DNA from: DASVUC01 sp038237225 | GTDB taxonomy: Bacteria > Planctomycetota > Phycisphaerae > Tepidisphaerales > Tepidisphaeraceae | Length of the DNA stretch: 64,000 bases | Reading direction: 5' to 3' | Assembly: GCA_038237225.1 (NCBI GenBank) | Contig: JBBRYX010000010.1 | Coordinates: 111,730-175,729 of the forward strand | Shown: positions 49,775 through 58,377 of the stretch, piece after piece | Position numbering within the stretch: position 1 is the stretch's first letter | Layout: every line of letters begins with the position of its first letter | The notes under the pieces: model-generated | The model's database searches: none | What the model was told of the DNA's origin: nothing | What the model saw: the letters and a program-made list of their open reading frames with translations, nothing else | Made by a program: the position numbers and the translations under genes

Positions 49775-50968
49775 ATGATTATTCATCAGAGAAAAGGCGT
49801 CGCGATCGCTTACATTGCCGTGGGGATGGCGGTGGTTTGCGGGTTCATGTCGCTGGCGGTCGATTATGGTCGCGCCCAGATGGCCAAGACCGAGCTGCGC
49901 CGCGCCGCGGATTCCGCGGCACTTGCTTCCGCCACTGCGCTGGGCAGCAACAGCACGGTTCAAGACCTCGCTGTACAGTATGCAGCGTCGAACAAGTGCG
50001 ACGGCGTGAATGTAGCGGTGGACAGAAACCTGGACGTTGATTTTATCAGTTGGGATACGACCACTCGAACCTACACCGTCCTGAGCGGCGCCGCTCAGGC
50101 GAACGCCAATGCCGTGCGCGTCTGGTGCCGCCGAACCACCGGTCGCCAGAACGCGATTCCGCTTTTCTTCATGCAATTGCTCGGACGCAGTACCTGTGAT
50201 GTCAGCGCCTCCTCGATCGCGGCTGTCATTCCCCCCGGTTACGGTATGGTTGGGTTGAACTCCATCACCATGAAGGGCAATGCATCGGCGAGTTATTGGT
50301 CAAGCACCGGCACCGTGTCCGGCAACGCCGGAAATATCGCCTCCAACGGCAACATCTCCTCAACCGGTTCCTCCGTCATCAGCGGCACCGTCTGGAAAGG
50401 CTCTGCCGCGAACGTTACCGGGGTCACTGCCAACAGTATCAAAAATCTCCCGCAGGTCCTCACCTACCCCAATCCAAATCCTTCTCCCTATACGTTCAAC
50501 AATAATTCCAACGGTAACATCACCGGCACTTACTCCCTCCCCGGCACCCATGACTTTAACATCGGCGCGAATAAGACCGCAACTCTCAACGGCGGCGTCT
50601 ACGTCTTCCGCAGCGTCACCATCAACTCCGGGGCCACGCTCAACGTGAGCGCACCCTCCACCATCTACTTCAGCGGCACGTTCACCATGAGCGGCAACGC
50701 TACCACCAGCGCCAACGCGCCCAAGAACCTCACCATCATCGCCGCAACCATCAGCGGCAGCGGGCCGGGAAACATGAACATTGGTTCCGGCAGCGCGCTT
50801 TATGCCACCATTATGGCGCCCCAATCCGACATCACCCTCTCCGGCAATGGCTCTATCTACGGGTCCATCGTGGGAAAAAGCATCAATATGACCGGCAACT
50901 CGAGCATTTACTACGATCTCTCCGATCCCAACGTCGCCGGCCTGGGTGTGATCAAGCTGGTGCAGTAG
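49775..50968 (+). CDS. TadG/TadE-like protein with a beta-helical C-terminal region
   Basis: The 397-residue protein starts with a pseudopilin-like region 'GVAIAYIAVGMAVVCGFMS' and then 'LAVDYGRAQMAKTELRRAA', 'DSAALASATALGSNSTVQD', typical of the TadG/Tad_N group anchored by one helix. Residues ~190-397 are Gly/Asn/Ser-rich with repeating short strands ('NITGTYSLPGTHDFNIGAN', 'TATLNGGVYVFRSVTINSG', 'NMNIGSGSALYATIMAPQS'), as in right-handed beta-helices of secreted or pilus-tip proteins. AGGAGC before ATG 49775 supports the start. No other Tad genes are adjacent. Confidence 0.75.
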   Translation: MIIHQRKGVAIAYIAVGMAVVCGFMSLAVDYGRAQMAKTELRRAADSAALASATALGSNSTVQDLAVQYAASNKCDGVNVAVDRNLDVDFISWDTTTRTYTVLSGAAQANANAVRVWCRRTTGRQNAIPLFFMQLLGRSTCDVSASSIAAVIPPGYGMVGLNSITMKGNASASYWSSTGTVSGNAGNIASNGNISSTGSSVISGTVWKGSAANVTGVTANSIKNLPQVLTYPNPNPSPYTFNNNSNGNITGTYSLPGTHDFNIGANKTATLNGGVYVFRSVTINSGATLNVSAPSTIYFSGTFTMSGNATTSANAPKNLTIIAATISGSGPGNMNIGSGSALYATIMAPQSDITLSGNGSIYGSIVGKSINMTGNSSIYYDLSDPNVAGLGVIKLVQ

Positions 50969-51155
50969 CACTCTTGCTCGGCGGCCTGATGGATAGTCGA
51001 CCCCAACTCCTCCCTGTGCGGATGCCGGACCGCGATGAATCGGGTGCCAAAGCCCTCCGAAGCCGAGGGATTGCACCCTGGCTGTTGAGAATTGTGTTGT
51101 GTTTCGCAACCTCCCCGATCATTGTGGTATGACCGCGACACCTTAAGGAGGTTGC

Positions 51156-51566
51156 ATGGCAAAGAAGAAGGCGGCCGGAAAAAGTGCTAAGAGCGCTTCG
51201 AAATCGGCCGGTGGAAAGCGTGGGAGTACGAAGAAGAGCACCGCGAAGAAGTCCGGCGCATTGAAGTCGGGTGCGCGCTCGGGAACGAAGAAAAGCGCCG
51301 CTCGTCAGTCAACGACGATGAAGTCGGCCGGGCGAAAGACGACAGGACGAAAGGCTGCGTCGCCAGCACGTGCGACTGCCCGGCGGAAGCCGGCGCGTCG
51401 AGCGGCACGACCCGCGGCCATGCCGCAGCCCGCGGTGCCGGAAATGATGCCGGATACCTCGTCGGGCGCTGACGCGATCGGCGATGCGCCCGTCGGCATG
51501 GAATCGGCTTCTTCCGAAGCCGGCGACATGGGCGGCGACGACGACAATAACACGTCTGGCGTGTAA
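51156..51566 (+). CDS. Histone-H1-like basic protein with acidic tail
   Basis: This 136-residue low-complexity protein has an N-terminal two thirds full of Lys/Arg/Ala/Ser ('AKKKAAGKSAKSASKSAGG', 'STAKKSGALKSGARSGTKK') like bacterial histone-H1-like nucleoid proteins, then a Pro/Ala hinge ('AARPAAMPQPAVPEMMPD') and an acidic end ('MGGDDDNN'). It would bind DNA non-specifically and help pack the nucleoid; the acidic tail could limit binding. AAGGAGG at 51144-51150 supports the start. It stands alone. Confidence 0.75.
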   Translation: MAKKKAAGKSAKSASKSAGGKRGSTKKSTAKKSGALKSGARSGTKKSAARQSTTMKSAGRKTTGRKAASPARATARRKPARRAARPAAMPQPAVPEMMPDTSSGADAIGDAPVGMESASSEAGDMGGDDDNNTSGV

Positions 51567-51685
51567 CGACGCTCAAAAGCCACCTGGCTTTGTTCAACGG
51601 CGTTAAGCGCTGCGTTCTCCAGCGCGCTTGGGCTTCCTCCACATTTGAAGCAGGCAAGCGAGGGATCCCGCCCTCTGCGTCGGTC

Positions 51686-52165
51686 TCAGGTTCCGCCGTG
51701 CGTCAGGGAGGCCATGTCCTGGTTCTCGATCGGACGGAAGGTGAAGTCGTGCAGCTTCCGGTTGGCTTGGAAGATGGTGAGCTTGGCCTGGAGGAGTTCA
51801 GTCGACGTTGCGGGGGCAGCGACGGCGGCGCCATCGGAGAGACGGCTGGCTTGCAGTTGGTACGTGTAGTTCTGGTCGCGCATGTGCTGCCAGAGACGCT
51901 GAAGGGCGGATAGCTGCGCCTCGCGCGTTGGAGCGTTCGTGATGGCCTGCGCGTAGCTCTCTAAAGTTTGCGTTTGGAAGCGAATCACATTCGGATCATC
52001 GCTCTGCGCCTCGGCAGCGCTCTGCCTGGAGGGAACGGTGGTGGGGACGGTCTCAAGGGCTGCGGTGCTCGGCGGAGGGGTAGCGCGATCTCGGTGCGGC
52101 TGCTGATGCTGGCAGCCAATGAGAAGGGCGGCAAACATGGGGAGAAGCAATCGGCGATACTGCAT
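51686..52165 (-). CDS. Small lipoprotein of unknown function
   Basis: The 159-residue protein starts with a lipoprotein signal ('RRLLLPMFAALLIGCQHQQ', lipobox Cys18), a Pro/Thr-rich linker ('RATPPPSTAALETVPTTVP') and a mainly helical domain ('TLESYAQAITNAPTREAQL', 'LLQAKLTIFQANRKLHDFT'). GGAGG six bases before ATG 52165 decides the start over the longer frame, which overlaps tyrA. It lies 13 bases downstream of tyrA on the same strand but has no metabolic signature. Confidence 0.7.
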   Translation of the reverse strand: MQYRRLLLPMFAALLIGCQHQQPHRDRATPPPSTAALETVPTTVPSRQSAAEAQSDDPNVIRFQTQTLESYAQAITNAPTREAQLSALQRLWQHMRDQNYTYQLQASRLSDGAAVAAPATSTELLQAKLTIFQANRKLHDFTFRPIENQDMASLTHGGT

Positions 52166-52178
52166 GGAAACCTCCGGT

Positions 52179-53060
52179 TTATTCGGCGTGAAGCTCTTTG
52201 ATCTTGGCGGCGAAAAGCTGCTTGCGGCGCTCGGCGGCAGCGTCGAGCCAGCGCGCAAGAGCTTCCCTCTGCGCAGCATCATGGTTCGAGCCGAGCATGT
52301 TCAGAAGCGCGTCGAGCTTCGCGCGGAACCGCTTGACCGAATCGGCGACGTTGTCGCGGTTGTCGATCAAGATGTCGCGCCAGAGCCCTCCGTCTCCCCC
52401 GGCAACGCGGGTGGTGTCCAGGAAGCCTTGGCCGGCGAGCGGCAGCGATTCTTCGGATTGCATCGCAACGAGCGCGGCGGCGATGGCGTGGGGAAGGTGG
52501 CTGATGTCGCAGATGTTTCGATCGTGATCCTCGGGTGACATTTGGACAGTTTTTGAGCCCAGGGATTGCCAAAATTGTTCGACGGCGGCAAGGGCGGATG
52601 GGTTGGACTTCGAGGTCGGGGTGAGGATGCAGCGGGCGCCGGTGAACAGGTCTGACTTCGCGAATTCCACCCCGCGCTTTTCGCTGCCGGCCATGGGGTG
52701 CGAGCCGATAAAGTGGACCGTCTTGGGGAGCGTAATCTCGGCTTGGCGGACGATCGATCGCTTGGTGGAGCCGACGTCGGTGACGATGGCGTTCACCGGC
52801 AACGCAGGCGCGATCTGGAGAAGGAGTTTCTCGAACAGGCCGACAGGGGTGGCGAGAATGACCCAGTCAGAGTCCTTGACGGCTGCTTCCGGAGAGGTGA
52901 CCGCTTCGTCGATGGCTCCCATTTTAAGCGCGGTGTCGATGGTGGATTGGCGATGGCCATAGCCAATGACGTGGCAGGAACTGCCGGATGCTTTGAGGGC
53001 GAGACCAATGGATCCACCAAGGAGACCGACGCCGAGGATGGTGAGGCGTTTGGGTTGCAC
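52179..53060 (-). CDS. tyrA: Prephenate dehydrogenase
   Basis: TyrA oxidatively decarboxylates prephenate in tyrosine synthesis. The protein of about 293 residues has the NAD-binding 'RLTILGVGLLGGSIGLALK', 'SDWVILATPVGLFEKLLLQ', 'IVTDVGSTKRSIVRQAEI', 'VHFIGSHPMAGSEKRGVEF' (prephenate-binding His and Ser), 'VQMSPEDHDRNICDISHLP' and 'FLDTTRVAGGDGGLWRDIL'. No chorismate mutase or ACT domain is attached, but a double-ACT gene is divergent next door. GTG 53060 fits the family N-terminus; TTG 53099 is also possible. Confidence 0.92.
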   Translation of the reverse strand: MQPKRLTILGVGLLGGSIGLALKASGSSCHVIGYGHRQSTIDTALKMGAIDEAVTSPEAAVKDSDWVILATPVGLFEKLLLQIAPALPVNAIVTDVGSTKRSIVRQAEITLPKTVHFIGSHPMAGSEKRGVEFAKSDLFTGARCILTPTSKSNPSALAAVEQFWQSLGSKTVQMSPEDHDRNICDISHLPHAIAAALVAMQSEESLPLAGQGFLDTTRVAGGDGGLWRDILIDNRDNVADSVKRFRAKLDALLNMLGSNHDAAQREALARWLDAAAERRKQLFAAKIKELHAE

Positions 53061-53155
53061 GGAACGTGGGAAGATAATGGCCGTGCCGGGAACGGGCAAG
53101 GAGAGAGGAGCCTCGTGACTCGTGAACTTGGGGTGTGGAAGTTAGGATCGAAGCA

Positions 53156-53680
53156 ATGGTGCAAATGATTGTGACTGCGGTTGGGCCGGATCGGCCGGGG
53201 ATCGTGGGCGAGCTGGCGGGGTTCGTGCATTCGGCGGGCGGGAATCTGCTCGATTCGAGAATGGTGAATCTGCGGGGCGAGTTCGCCATGATGATTTTGC
53301 TCGAGTGTCCGGCCGAGGCGGCAAAGAAGTTTGAGGAGGAGATGCCGCGGGTGGGAGAGCGGATGGGATTGAGCGTGACCGTGCGCATGCAGGAGAAGCG
53401 CGCCGACGCGGCGCGGGGGTTGCCGTATCGGCTCAAGACTTACTCACTCGATCAGCCCGGAATCGTGGCGAAGTTGACCGGGGTGCTGCGAGCCAATGGC
53501 GTGAATATCGAGGAACTTGAAGCGCGGCAGGAGTCGGCGGCTTTCGCGGGCGGGGCGCTGTTTCTCACGGAGATGCGGCTGACGGTGCCGGGGAATGTGG
53601 CGCTGGGAAAATTGCGGCGCGAGCTGGAAGAGGTCGGGAATGCGCTGAACTGTGACGTGGATTTGGATCCGGATGAGTGA
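53156..53680 (+). CDS. Double ACT-domain protein (GcvR-like)
   Basis: The 174-residue protein is two ACT domains in tandem: the first begins 'QMIVTAVGPDRPGIVGELA' with 'GGNLLDSRMVNLRGEFAMM', the second 'YRLKTYSLDQPGIVAKLTG' with 'GVNIEELEARQESAAFAGG'. The same layout is found in GcvR-type regulators that sense glycine or other amino acids. It has no catalytic domain. It is divergent from tyrA, so amino-acid sensing linked to aromatic or one-carbon metabolism is possible but not shown. ATG 53156 is preferred over GTG 53135; ATG 53165 is also possible. Confidence 0.82.
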   Translation: MVQMIVTAVGPDRPGIVGELAGFVHSAGGNLLDSRMVNLRGEFAMMILLECPAEAAKKFEEEMPRVGERMGLSVTVRMQEKRADAARGLPYRLKTYSLDQPGIVAKLTGVLRANGVNIEELEARQESAAFAGGALFLTEMRLTVPGNVALGKLRRELEEVGNALNCDVDLDPDE

Positions 53681-53786
53681 GCGGAAAAATTAAATCGATA
53701 TGCGTGATTCTGAACATCATCCGTGTTTGCGTAGCGGTCGCACCCGAAGGCCCACATTTAGAACGTGAATCTTGAGGATAATTCCA

Positions 53787-54998
53787 ATGGCCGACAACTC
53801 CTCTGAATCTCTGCGTTCTCCGGTTCATTCCGACGCCGCATCGCCCGTTCCGGAAAAGGTACGCACCGGGATTGCGCTCTGCCTTTCCGGCGGCGGATAC
53901 CGCGCAATGCTTTTTCACGTCGGCACCCTGTGGCGGCTGAACGAGGCGGGAATCTTGCCCAACCTCGACCGAGTCTCCAGCGTGTCCGGTGGCTCGATCA
54001 CGGCGGGCGTGCTCGGTATGAACTGGCGATCGCTTTCGATCGCGCCCGAGACCGGAGTCGCTGCGAACTTCAAAGAGTGCGTGGTCAACCCGATTTGCCA
54101 GCTGGCGGCGCGGACCATTGATGAAGGCTCGGTCATCGGTGGGATCTTTCTTCCCGGCAGCATCTCCGACAAGGTCACCGCGGCGTACGACAAGCATCTC
54201 TTCAACCAGACGAAACTTGCGGACCTCCCAACCGATGACGAGGGGCCAAGGTTTGTTTTCAACGCGACCAATGTCATGACCGGCGCCGTGTGGCGATTTT
54301 CGCGGCCGTACATGGGCGACTGGCGAGTGGGTCTGATCCGCAACCCGGATTGTCGGATCTCGGTGGCGGTGGCGGCGTCCAGTGCGTTCCCTCCAGTTCT
54401 CTCGCCGCTTACGGTGGATCTCGATCCCACAAAGGTTGAGAAGTCCGACAGCGCCGATCTGCACGAACTTCCATACACCGAGACGGCGGTTCTGACCGAT
54501 GGCGGTGTCTACGACAATCTCGGACTGGAGACTGCGTTCAAAGCATATAAGACCCTGCTCGTCAGCGATGCCGGCCAGAAAATGGCGCCCGATCCGGAAC
54601 CCAGGCGGGACTGGGCCCAGCATTCCATCCGCGTCATGGGTCTGCTCGACAACCAAGTCCGAAATCTGCGGAAGCGCCAACTCATCGCGGCTTATGAAAG
54701 CCAAGGCGCCGAAGGTCGCAACGGCGCCTATTGGGGCATTCGTTCAGAGTTCCGCGACTACATTCGCTATCAACCGTTGTCGGATCCCCTTGGTCTATTA
54801 CAATTTGACCCGTCGAACGTTGCGGCCGTGAAGACGCGATTGAAACGAATGGACCTCCACACACAGCAGCGGCTGATCAACTGGGGATATGCCATCTGCG
54901 ATACCGCGCTCCGAAGGCACGCGCGGGAAGCTTTGAAGCAAGCGGGTGTCGCGGTTACGGATCCGCGGGGGTTACCTTATCCAGACGCCAGGCTATGA
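53787..54998 (+). CDS. Patatin-like phospholipase
   Basis: The 403-residue protein has the patatin fold: oxyanion loop 'LCLSGGGYRAMLFHVGTLW', nucleophile Ser67 in 'VSSVSGGSITAGVLG' and the dyad Asp238 in 'VLTDGGVYDNLGLETAF'. The nucleophile elbow reads SXSGG rather than the usual GXSXG. No signal peptide is visible, so it is probably cytoplasmic. It would hydrolyse acyl groups from phospholipids; stand-alone bacterial patatins have varied roles including defence, for which there is no context here. GAGGA before ATG 53787 supports the start. Confidence 0.85.
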   Translation: MADNSSESLRSPVHSDAASPVPEKVRTGIALCLSGGGYRAMLFHVGTLWRLNEAGILPNLDRVSSVSGGSITAGVLGMNWRSLSIAPETGVAANFKECVVNPICQLAARTIDEGSVIGGIFLPGSISDKVTAAYDKHLFNQTKLADLPTDDEGPRFVFNATNVMTGAVWRFSRPYMGDWRVGLIRNPDCRISVAVAASSAFPPVLSPLTVDLDPTKVEKSDSADLHELPYTETAVLTDGGVYDNLGLETAFKAYKTLLVSDAGQKMAPDPEPRRDWAQHSIRVMGLLDNQVRNLRKRQLIAAYESQGAEGRNGAYWGIRSEFRDYIRYQPLSDPLGLLQFDPSNVAAVKTRLKRMDLHTQQRLINWGYAICDTALRRHAREALKQAGVAVTDPRGLPYPDARL

Positions 54999-55161
54999 GC
55001 TGCGTCCAACCGCGCAAGCTCGCGTCATTCGAAAGCGCGCCTTCGCTGTGGCACGTCAGGCCCAAAAGTCGAGCCGCTGCAGGACCGATCACGCAACGTC
55101 AATTTTTTCCCCCGACAGCGTCGGGCACCGACGTGCGTTTTGAATATTAAATTCAGAACAA

Positions 55162-56856
55162 ATGAAGGCCAACAATATGAATGACCGTCTCGAGGCATCA
55201 TCTGTGATTTTCGTGCTCGTCCAACTGGCGCTGGGAATCTGCCTGGCACACGCCGCGGCACCCCTTGCGGTTCAGCCGCGCGAGAGTGTGTTGCTTCTCG
55301 ACGAGCACACCGTTGCCAGGACCGAAAAGCTCACCCAGCGATTCTTTCCCGCGAAAAGACATGCGTCCAATCCGGTGATGAAGAGAACCGAAGCCTGGGA
55401 AGGAGTCGGCCCGTATGTCTGGGGAAATCGGCTCATGCAGGACGAGCAAACCGGCCTTTTTCGCCTGTGGTACATCACCTACGACTATGCCGACAACTTT
55501 TATCGCTGGGGTTACGCGACCTCGAAAGACGCGGTGACCTGGACGAAACCAAACCTCGGCGTCGAAAAATTCGGAGGCGCGCCCGCGACCAACCTGCTCC
55601 CGCTCGGGCCGCATCCCGAAAAAGGCACGCGCTCCATCGCGCGCGACCCGCGACCGGAAACACCCGCCGATCGGCGCTATCTCGGCGTGCGCTTCACCTA
55701 CCAAGGAGAATTCATCTCCTTCTCGCCCGACGGCATCGCCTGGAAAGAGCACCCGCTCAGCCCGTCGTGGTTCGTTCCCTCGGACATTATTCACGTCATG
55801 TGGGATGACCAGCGCAACCACTTCACCGCCTATTACAAGTTCTGGGAACTCGCCGGCACGGAGATCACCGCCGCGGGCGGGGAGAAGCCTTTTCTCGCCT
55901 ACATGCCGACGTTTACCAACACCAGGCTTTCGGACGGCAAAGAGTCGTTTGTAGGTCCGGTCGTTCATTTCAAGCCCAACGCCGCCGCAGAGGTGAAAGC
56001 CGAGAAGTTCGTGCTGCGCTCCGTGCAACAAGGAAAGGACGATGGCGGCGGCACGTCACTTTCCGGATCATGGAGCGCCAAACGCGTGCAGGCGTGGGCG
56101 GAAAGCGACGACGGCATCCATTGGCGAAACGAACAGCTTGTACTGCGCGCCGATGAGAAGGATCCGCCGACGTCGAACATCCAGTTCATGTTCGTCATGC
56201 AGCACGGGGGCTATTACCTGGGCTTCATCACCATGCACGATGAGGCCGGATTCTTTCGCCAGCAACTCGCCTGGAGCGCCGACGGTCTCAAATGGCGCCG
56301 ACCGTGGCGCGAGCCATGGCTCGATGTCGGCGCAAAGGGCGCCTTCGACATGGGGATGGTGCTTGGCCCCGCGGACCCGATCATCAATGCACGCGAGATG
56401 TGGTTCCCCTACGGCGGATTCCCCATTCATCATGACACCAAGGAAACGAATTGGAAATCCGCCATCGGCCTGGCGACCACGCGACTGGATGGATTCGCCG
56501 CGTGGGAAGCCGGCGCCGAATCGGGGGAACTTTTGACCCAACCCTTCCGCTGCACCGGCGATCGGCTCTTCATCAATGCCGAAGCGCAAAACGGTTCCGT
56601 GGCCGTTGAAGTGCTGGATGAGCCAGGCAATCCCCTGAAGGGATTTGAAGCCGGATCTTGTCGACCCGCCACAACCGACACGCTCGTCAAAGAAAACGAT
56701 GGCTGGATTCGGTGGGAGGATGAAAGCGACCTTCGCCGCGTTCAAGGGAAACAGATTCAGCTTCGGTTCAAGCTGCAAAACGCCCGGATTTTTTCGTTCC
56801 GCGTCGCGGATGAAAAGACGATGCACTTTCCAGTGCCGCGCGCAACCACTCGGTGA
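55162..56856 (+). CDS. Secreted beta-propeller glycoside hydrolase-like protein A
   Basis: The 564-residue protein has an N-terminal signal ('SSVIFVLVQLALGICLAHA') and a repeated bladed pattern typical of five-bladed propellers of GH32/43-like proteins: 'LFRLWYITYDYADNFYRWG', 'YATSKDAVTWTKPNLGVEK', 'EFISFSPDGIAWKEHPLSP', 'RVQAWAESDDGIHWRNEQL', 'QQLAWSADGLKWRRPWREP'. A C-terminal beta-sandwich-like end (~470-564) holds 'AEAQNGSVAVEVLDEPGNP'. Catalytic residues cannot be assigned with certainty. It is followed three bases later by a paralogue, so both are one operon. The role is presumably cleavage of extracellular plant or algal glycans. Confidence 0.75.
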   Translation: MKANNMNDRLEASSVIFVLVQLALGICLAHAAAPLAVQPRESVLLLDEHTVARTEKLTQRFFPAKRHASNPVMKRTEAWEGVGPYVWGNRLMQDEQTGLFRLWYITYDYADNFYRWGYATSKDAVTWTKPNLGVEKFGGAPATNLLPLGPHPEKGTRSIARDPRPETPADRRYLGVRFTYQGEFISFSPDGIAWKEHPLSPSWFVPSDIIHVMWDDQRNHFTAYYKFWELAGTEITAAGGEKPFLAYMPTFTNTRLSDGKESFVGPVVHFKPNAAAEVKAEKFVLRSVQQGKDDGGGTSLSGSWSAKRVQAWAESDDGIHWRNEQLVLRADEKDPPTSNIQFMFVMQHGGYYLGFITMHDEAGFFRQQLAWSADGLKWRRPWREPWLDVGAKGAFDMGMVLGPADPIINAREMWFPYGGFPIHHDTKETNWKSAIGLATTRLDGFAAWEAGAESGELLTQPFRCTGDRLFINAEAQNGSVAVEVLDEPGNPLKGFEAGSCRPATTDTLVKENDGWIRWEDESDLRRVQGKQIQLRFKLQNARIFSFRVADEKTMHFPVPRATTR

Positions 56857-56859
56857 TTC

Positions 56860-58323
56860 ATGAAACACGATGTGTGCAAATACCTCTTCGGTCTGCTCTT
56901 ATGCAGCAGCCTCTTGGAACGGGCGGTCTCGCTGTCAAGCGCACAAGTCATCTCCAATTCGCCGGCAATCGCCCTTGGCACTCGCGTGGAAATGTTCGTG
57001 GATGATGGGTTGATTGATTCCGATCGGAGCCGCCGAATTTCGCTCAAATTGCAAACGCCCATTCGCCGCGAAGTTGTCTTGACTACCGATAAACCGTGGG
57101 AGGGGCCGAACAGCGCCTACTTCACTGTTTTCCAGGACGGTCCGCGAATTCGTCTCTACTATCGCGGCTTCATTCCGGAAGGCGGGGACGCTTCAGACAA
57201 ACAAATGACCTGTTATGCCGAAAGCACCGATGGGATCCAGTTCACCCGGCCCAACCTCGGTCTCTACGAGTTTCAAGGCTCCAGGGAAAACAATGTCGTC
57301 TACGCAGGGGTCGAAGCGCACAACTTCGCGCCCTTCCTCGACACCAACCCGAATGCCAAAGCGGACGAGCGATACAAGGCGGTGGGCGGGCTGGAGAGCC
57401 GATTGTTTGCGTTTGGCTCGCCCGATGGAATTCACTGGAAGAAACTGCAACCTGAGCCGGTGATGACGAAAGGCGCATTTGATTCGCTCAACGTGGCATT
57501 CTGGGATGGGGAGGCGAAGCTGTATCGCTGCTATTCGCGCACTTGGAGCGGGGGCGAATATACCGGCTTCCGCGGGGTTCAACACAGCACGTCGGCAGAT
57601 TTTCTGCATTGGAAAGAGCCGCAGGCAAATCAGTATCGCGCTGCTGACAGGACTGAACCACCGATGGAACACTTTTACACCAGCGCAACCATTCCCTGTC
57701 CCGGCGCGCTGCATCACTACCTGGCGTTTCCCATGCGCTTCGTGCCGGAAAGAAGGAAGACGAGTCCGATGCCAGATGCCGGAGTCTCGGATGCCGTCTT
57801 CACGAGCAGCCGCGATGGGCGCAACTGGGACCGAACGTTCTTGGAAGCGTGGGTCCGTCCCGGACTCGATGAGCGCAACTGGACGCATCGAAACAATATG
57901 CCCGCCCACGGCATCGTGCAGACGAGCCCCGGCGAATTCTCCATGTACATCAGCGAGCACTACGCCTGGCCCGACAATCGCCTCCGCCGAATCACGGTTC
58001 GGCGTCACGGGTTCGCCTCGATGCACGCGGACGCCGGCGCCGGCGAGTTCACCTCACGTGCACTGACGTTTTCCGGAAAGAATCTCCTCCTGAACTACGC
58101 CACGTCAGCGGCCGGGTCCGTGCAAGTGGAGATCCAGGATGAGCGCGGCAATCCGCTGCCTGGATTTTCCCAAGCCGACATGGAATTGCTTTTTGGCGAC
58201 GAACTGGATGCCGTCGTGAAGTGGAAATCCGGCACGAACGTCTCGAGCTTGATTGGAAAACCCGTTCGCCTTCGCTTTATGCTCAAGGACGCGGATTTGT
58301 TTTCGCTGAGGTTTTCGAACTGA
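56860..58323 (+). CDS. Secreted beta-propeller glycoside hydrolase-like protein B
   Basis: The 487-residue paralogue of the preceding gene has a signal peptide ('YLFGLLLCSSLLERAVSLS'), 'VEMFVDDGLIDSDRSRRIS' and the same blade motifs ('MTCYAESTDGIQFTRPNLG', 'LFAFGSPDGIHWKKLQPEP', 'DAVFTSSRDGRNWDRTFLE'), and ends with the same type of beta domain ('GSVQVEIQDERGNPLPGFS', 'GKPVRLRFMLKDADLFSLR'). It begins 3 bases after its neighbour's stop. The shared end domain suggests an old tandem duplication followed by divergence of the blades. The substrate is unknown. Confidence 0.75.
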   Translation: MKHDVCKYLFGLLLCSSLLERAVSLSSAQVISNSPAIALGTRVEMFVDDGLIDSDRSRRISLKLQTPIRREVVLTTDKPWEGPNSAYFTVFQDGPRIRLYYRGFIPEGGDASDKQMTCYAESTDGIQFTRPNLGLYEFQGSRENNVVYAGVEAHNFAPFLDTNPNAKADERYKAVGGLESRLFAFGSPDGIHWKKLQPEPVMTKGAFDSLNVAFWDGEAKLYRCYSRTWSGGEYTGFRGVQHSTSADFLHWKEPQANQYRAADRTEPPMEHFYTSATIPCPGALHHYLAFPMRFVPERRKTSPMPDAGVSDAVFTSSRDGRNWDRTFLEAWVRPGLDERNWTHRNNMPAHGIVQTSPGEFSMYISEHYAWPDNRLRRITVRRHGFASMHADAGAGEFTSRALTFSGKNLLLNYATSAAGSVQVEIQDERGNPLPGFSQADMELLFGDELDAVVKWKSGTNVSSLIGKPVRLRFMLKDADLFSLRFSN

Positions 58324-58377
58324 TAAACTGACGCGGGCGCGTCGTGAGTTTCCCGTCCAATCCCGCGCGGAGGGAAA

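Noticed and set aside
53787..54998. A patatin-based anti-phage (CBASS-like) system
   Set aside because: No nucleotidyltransferase or accessory defence gene is adjacent; the neighbours are amino-acid metabolism and glycan genes.
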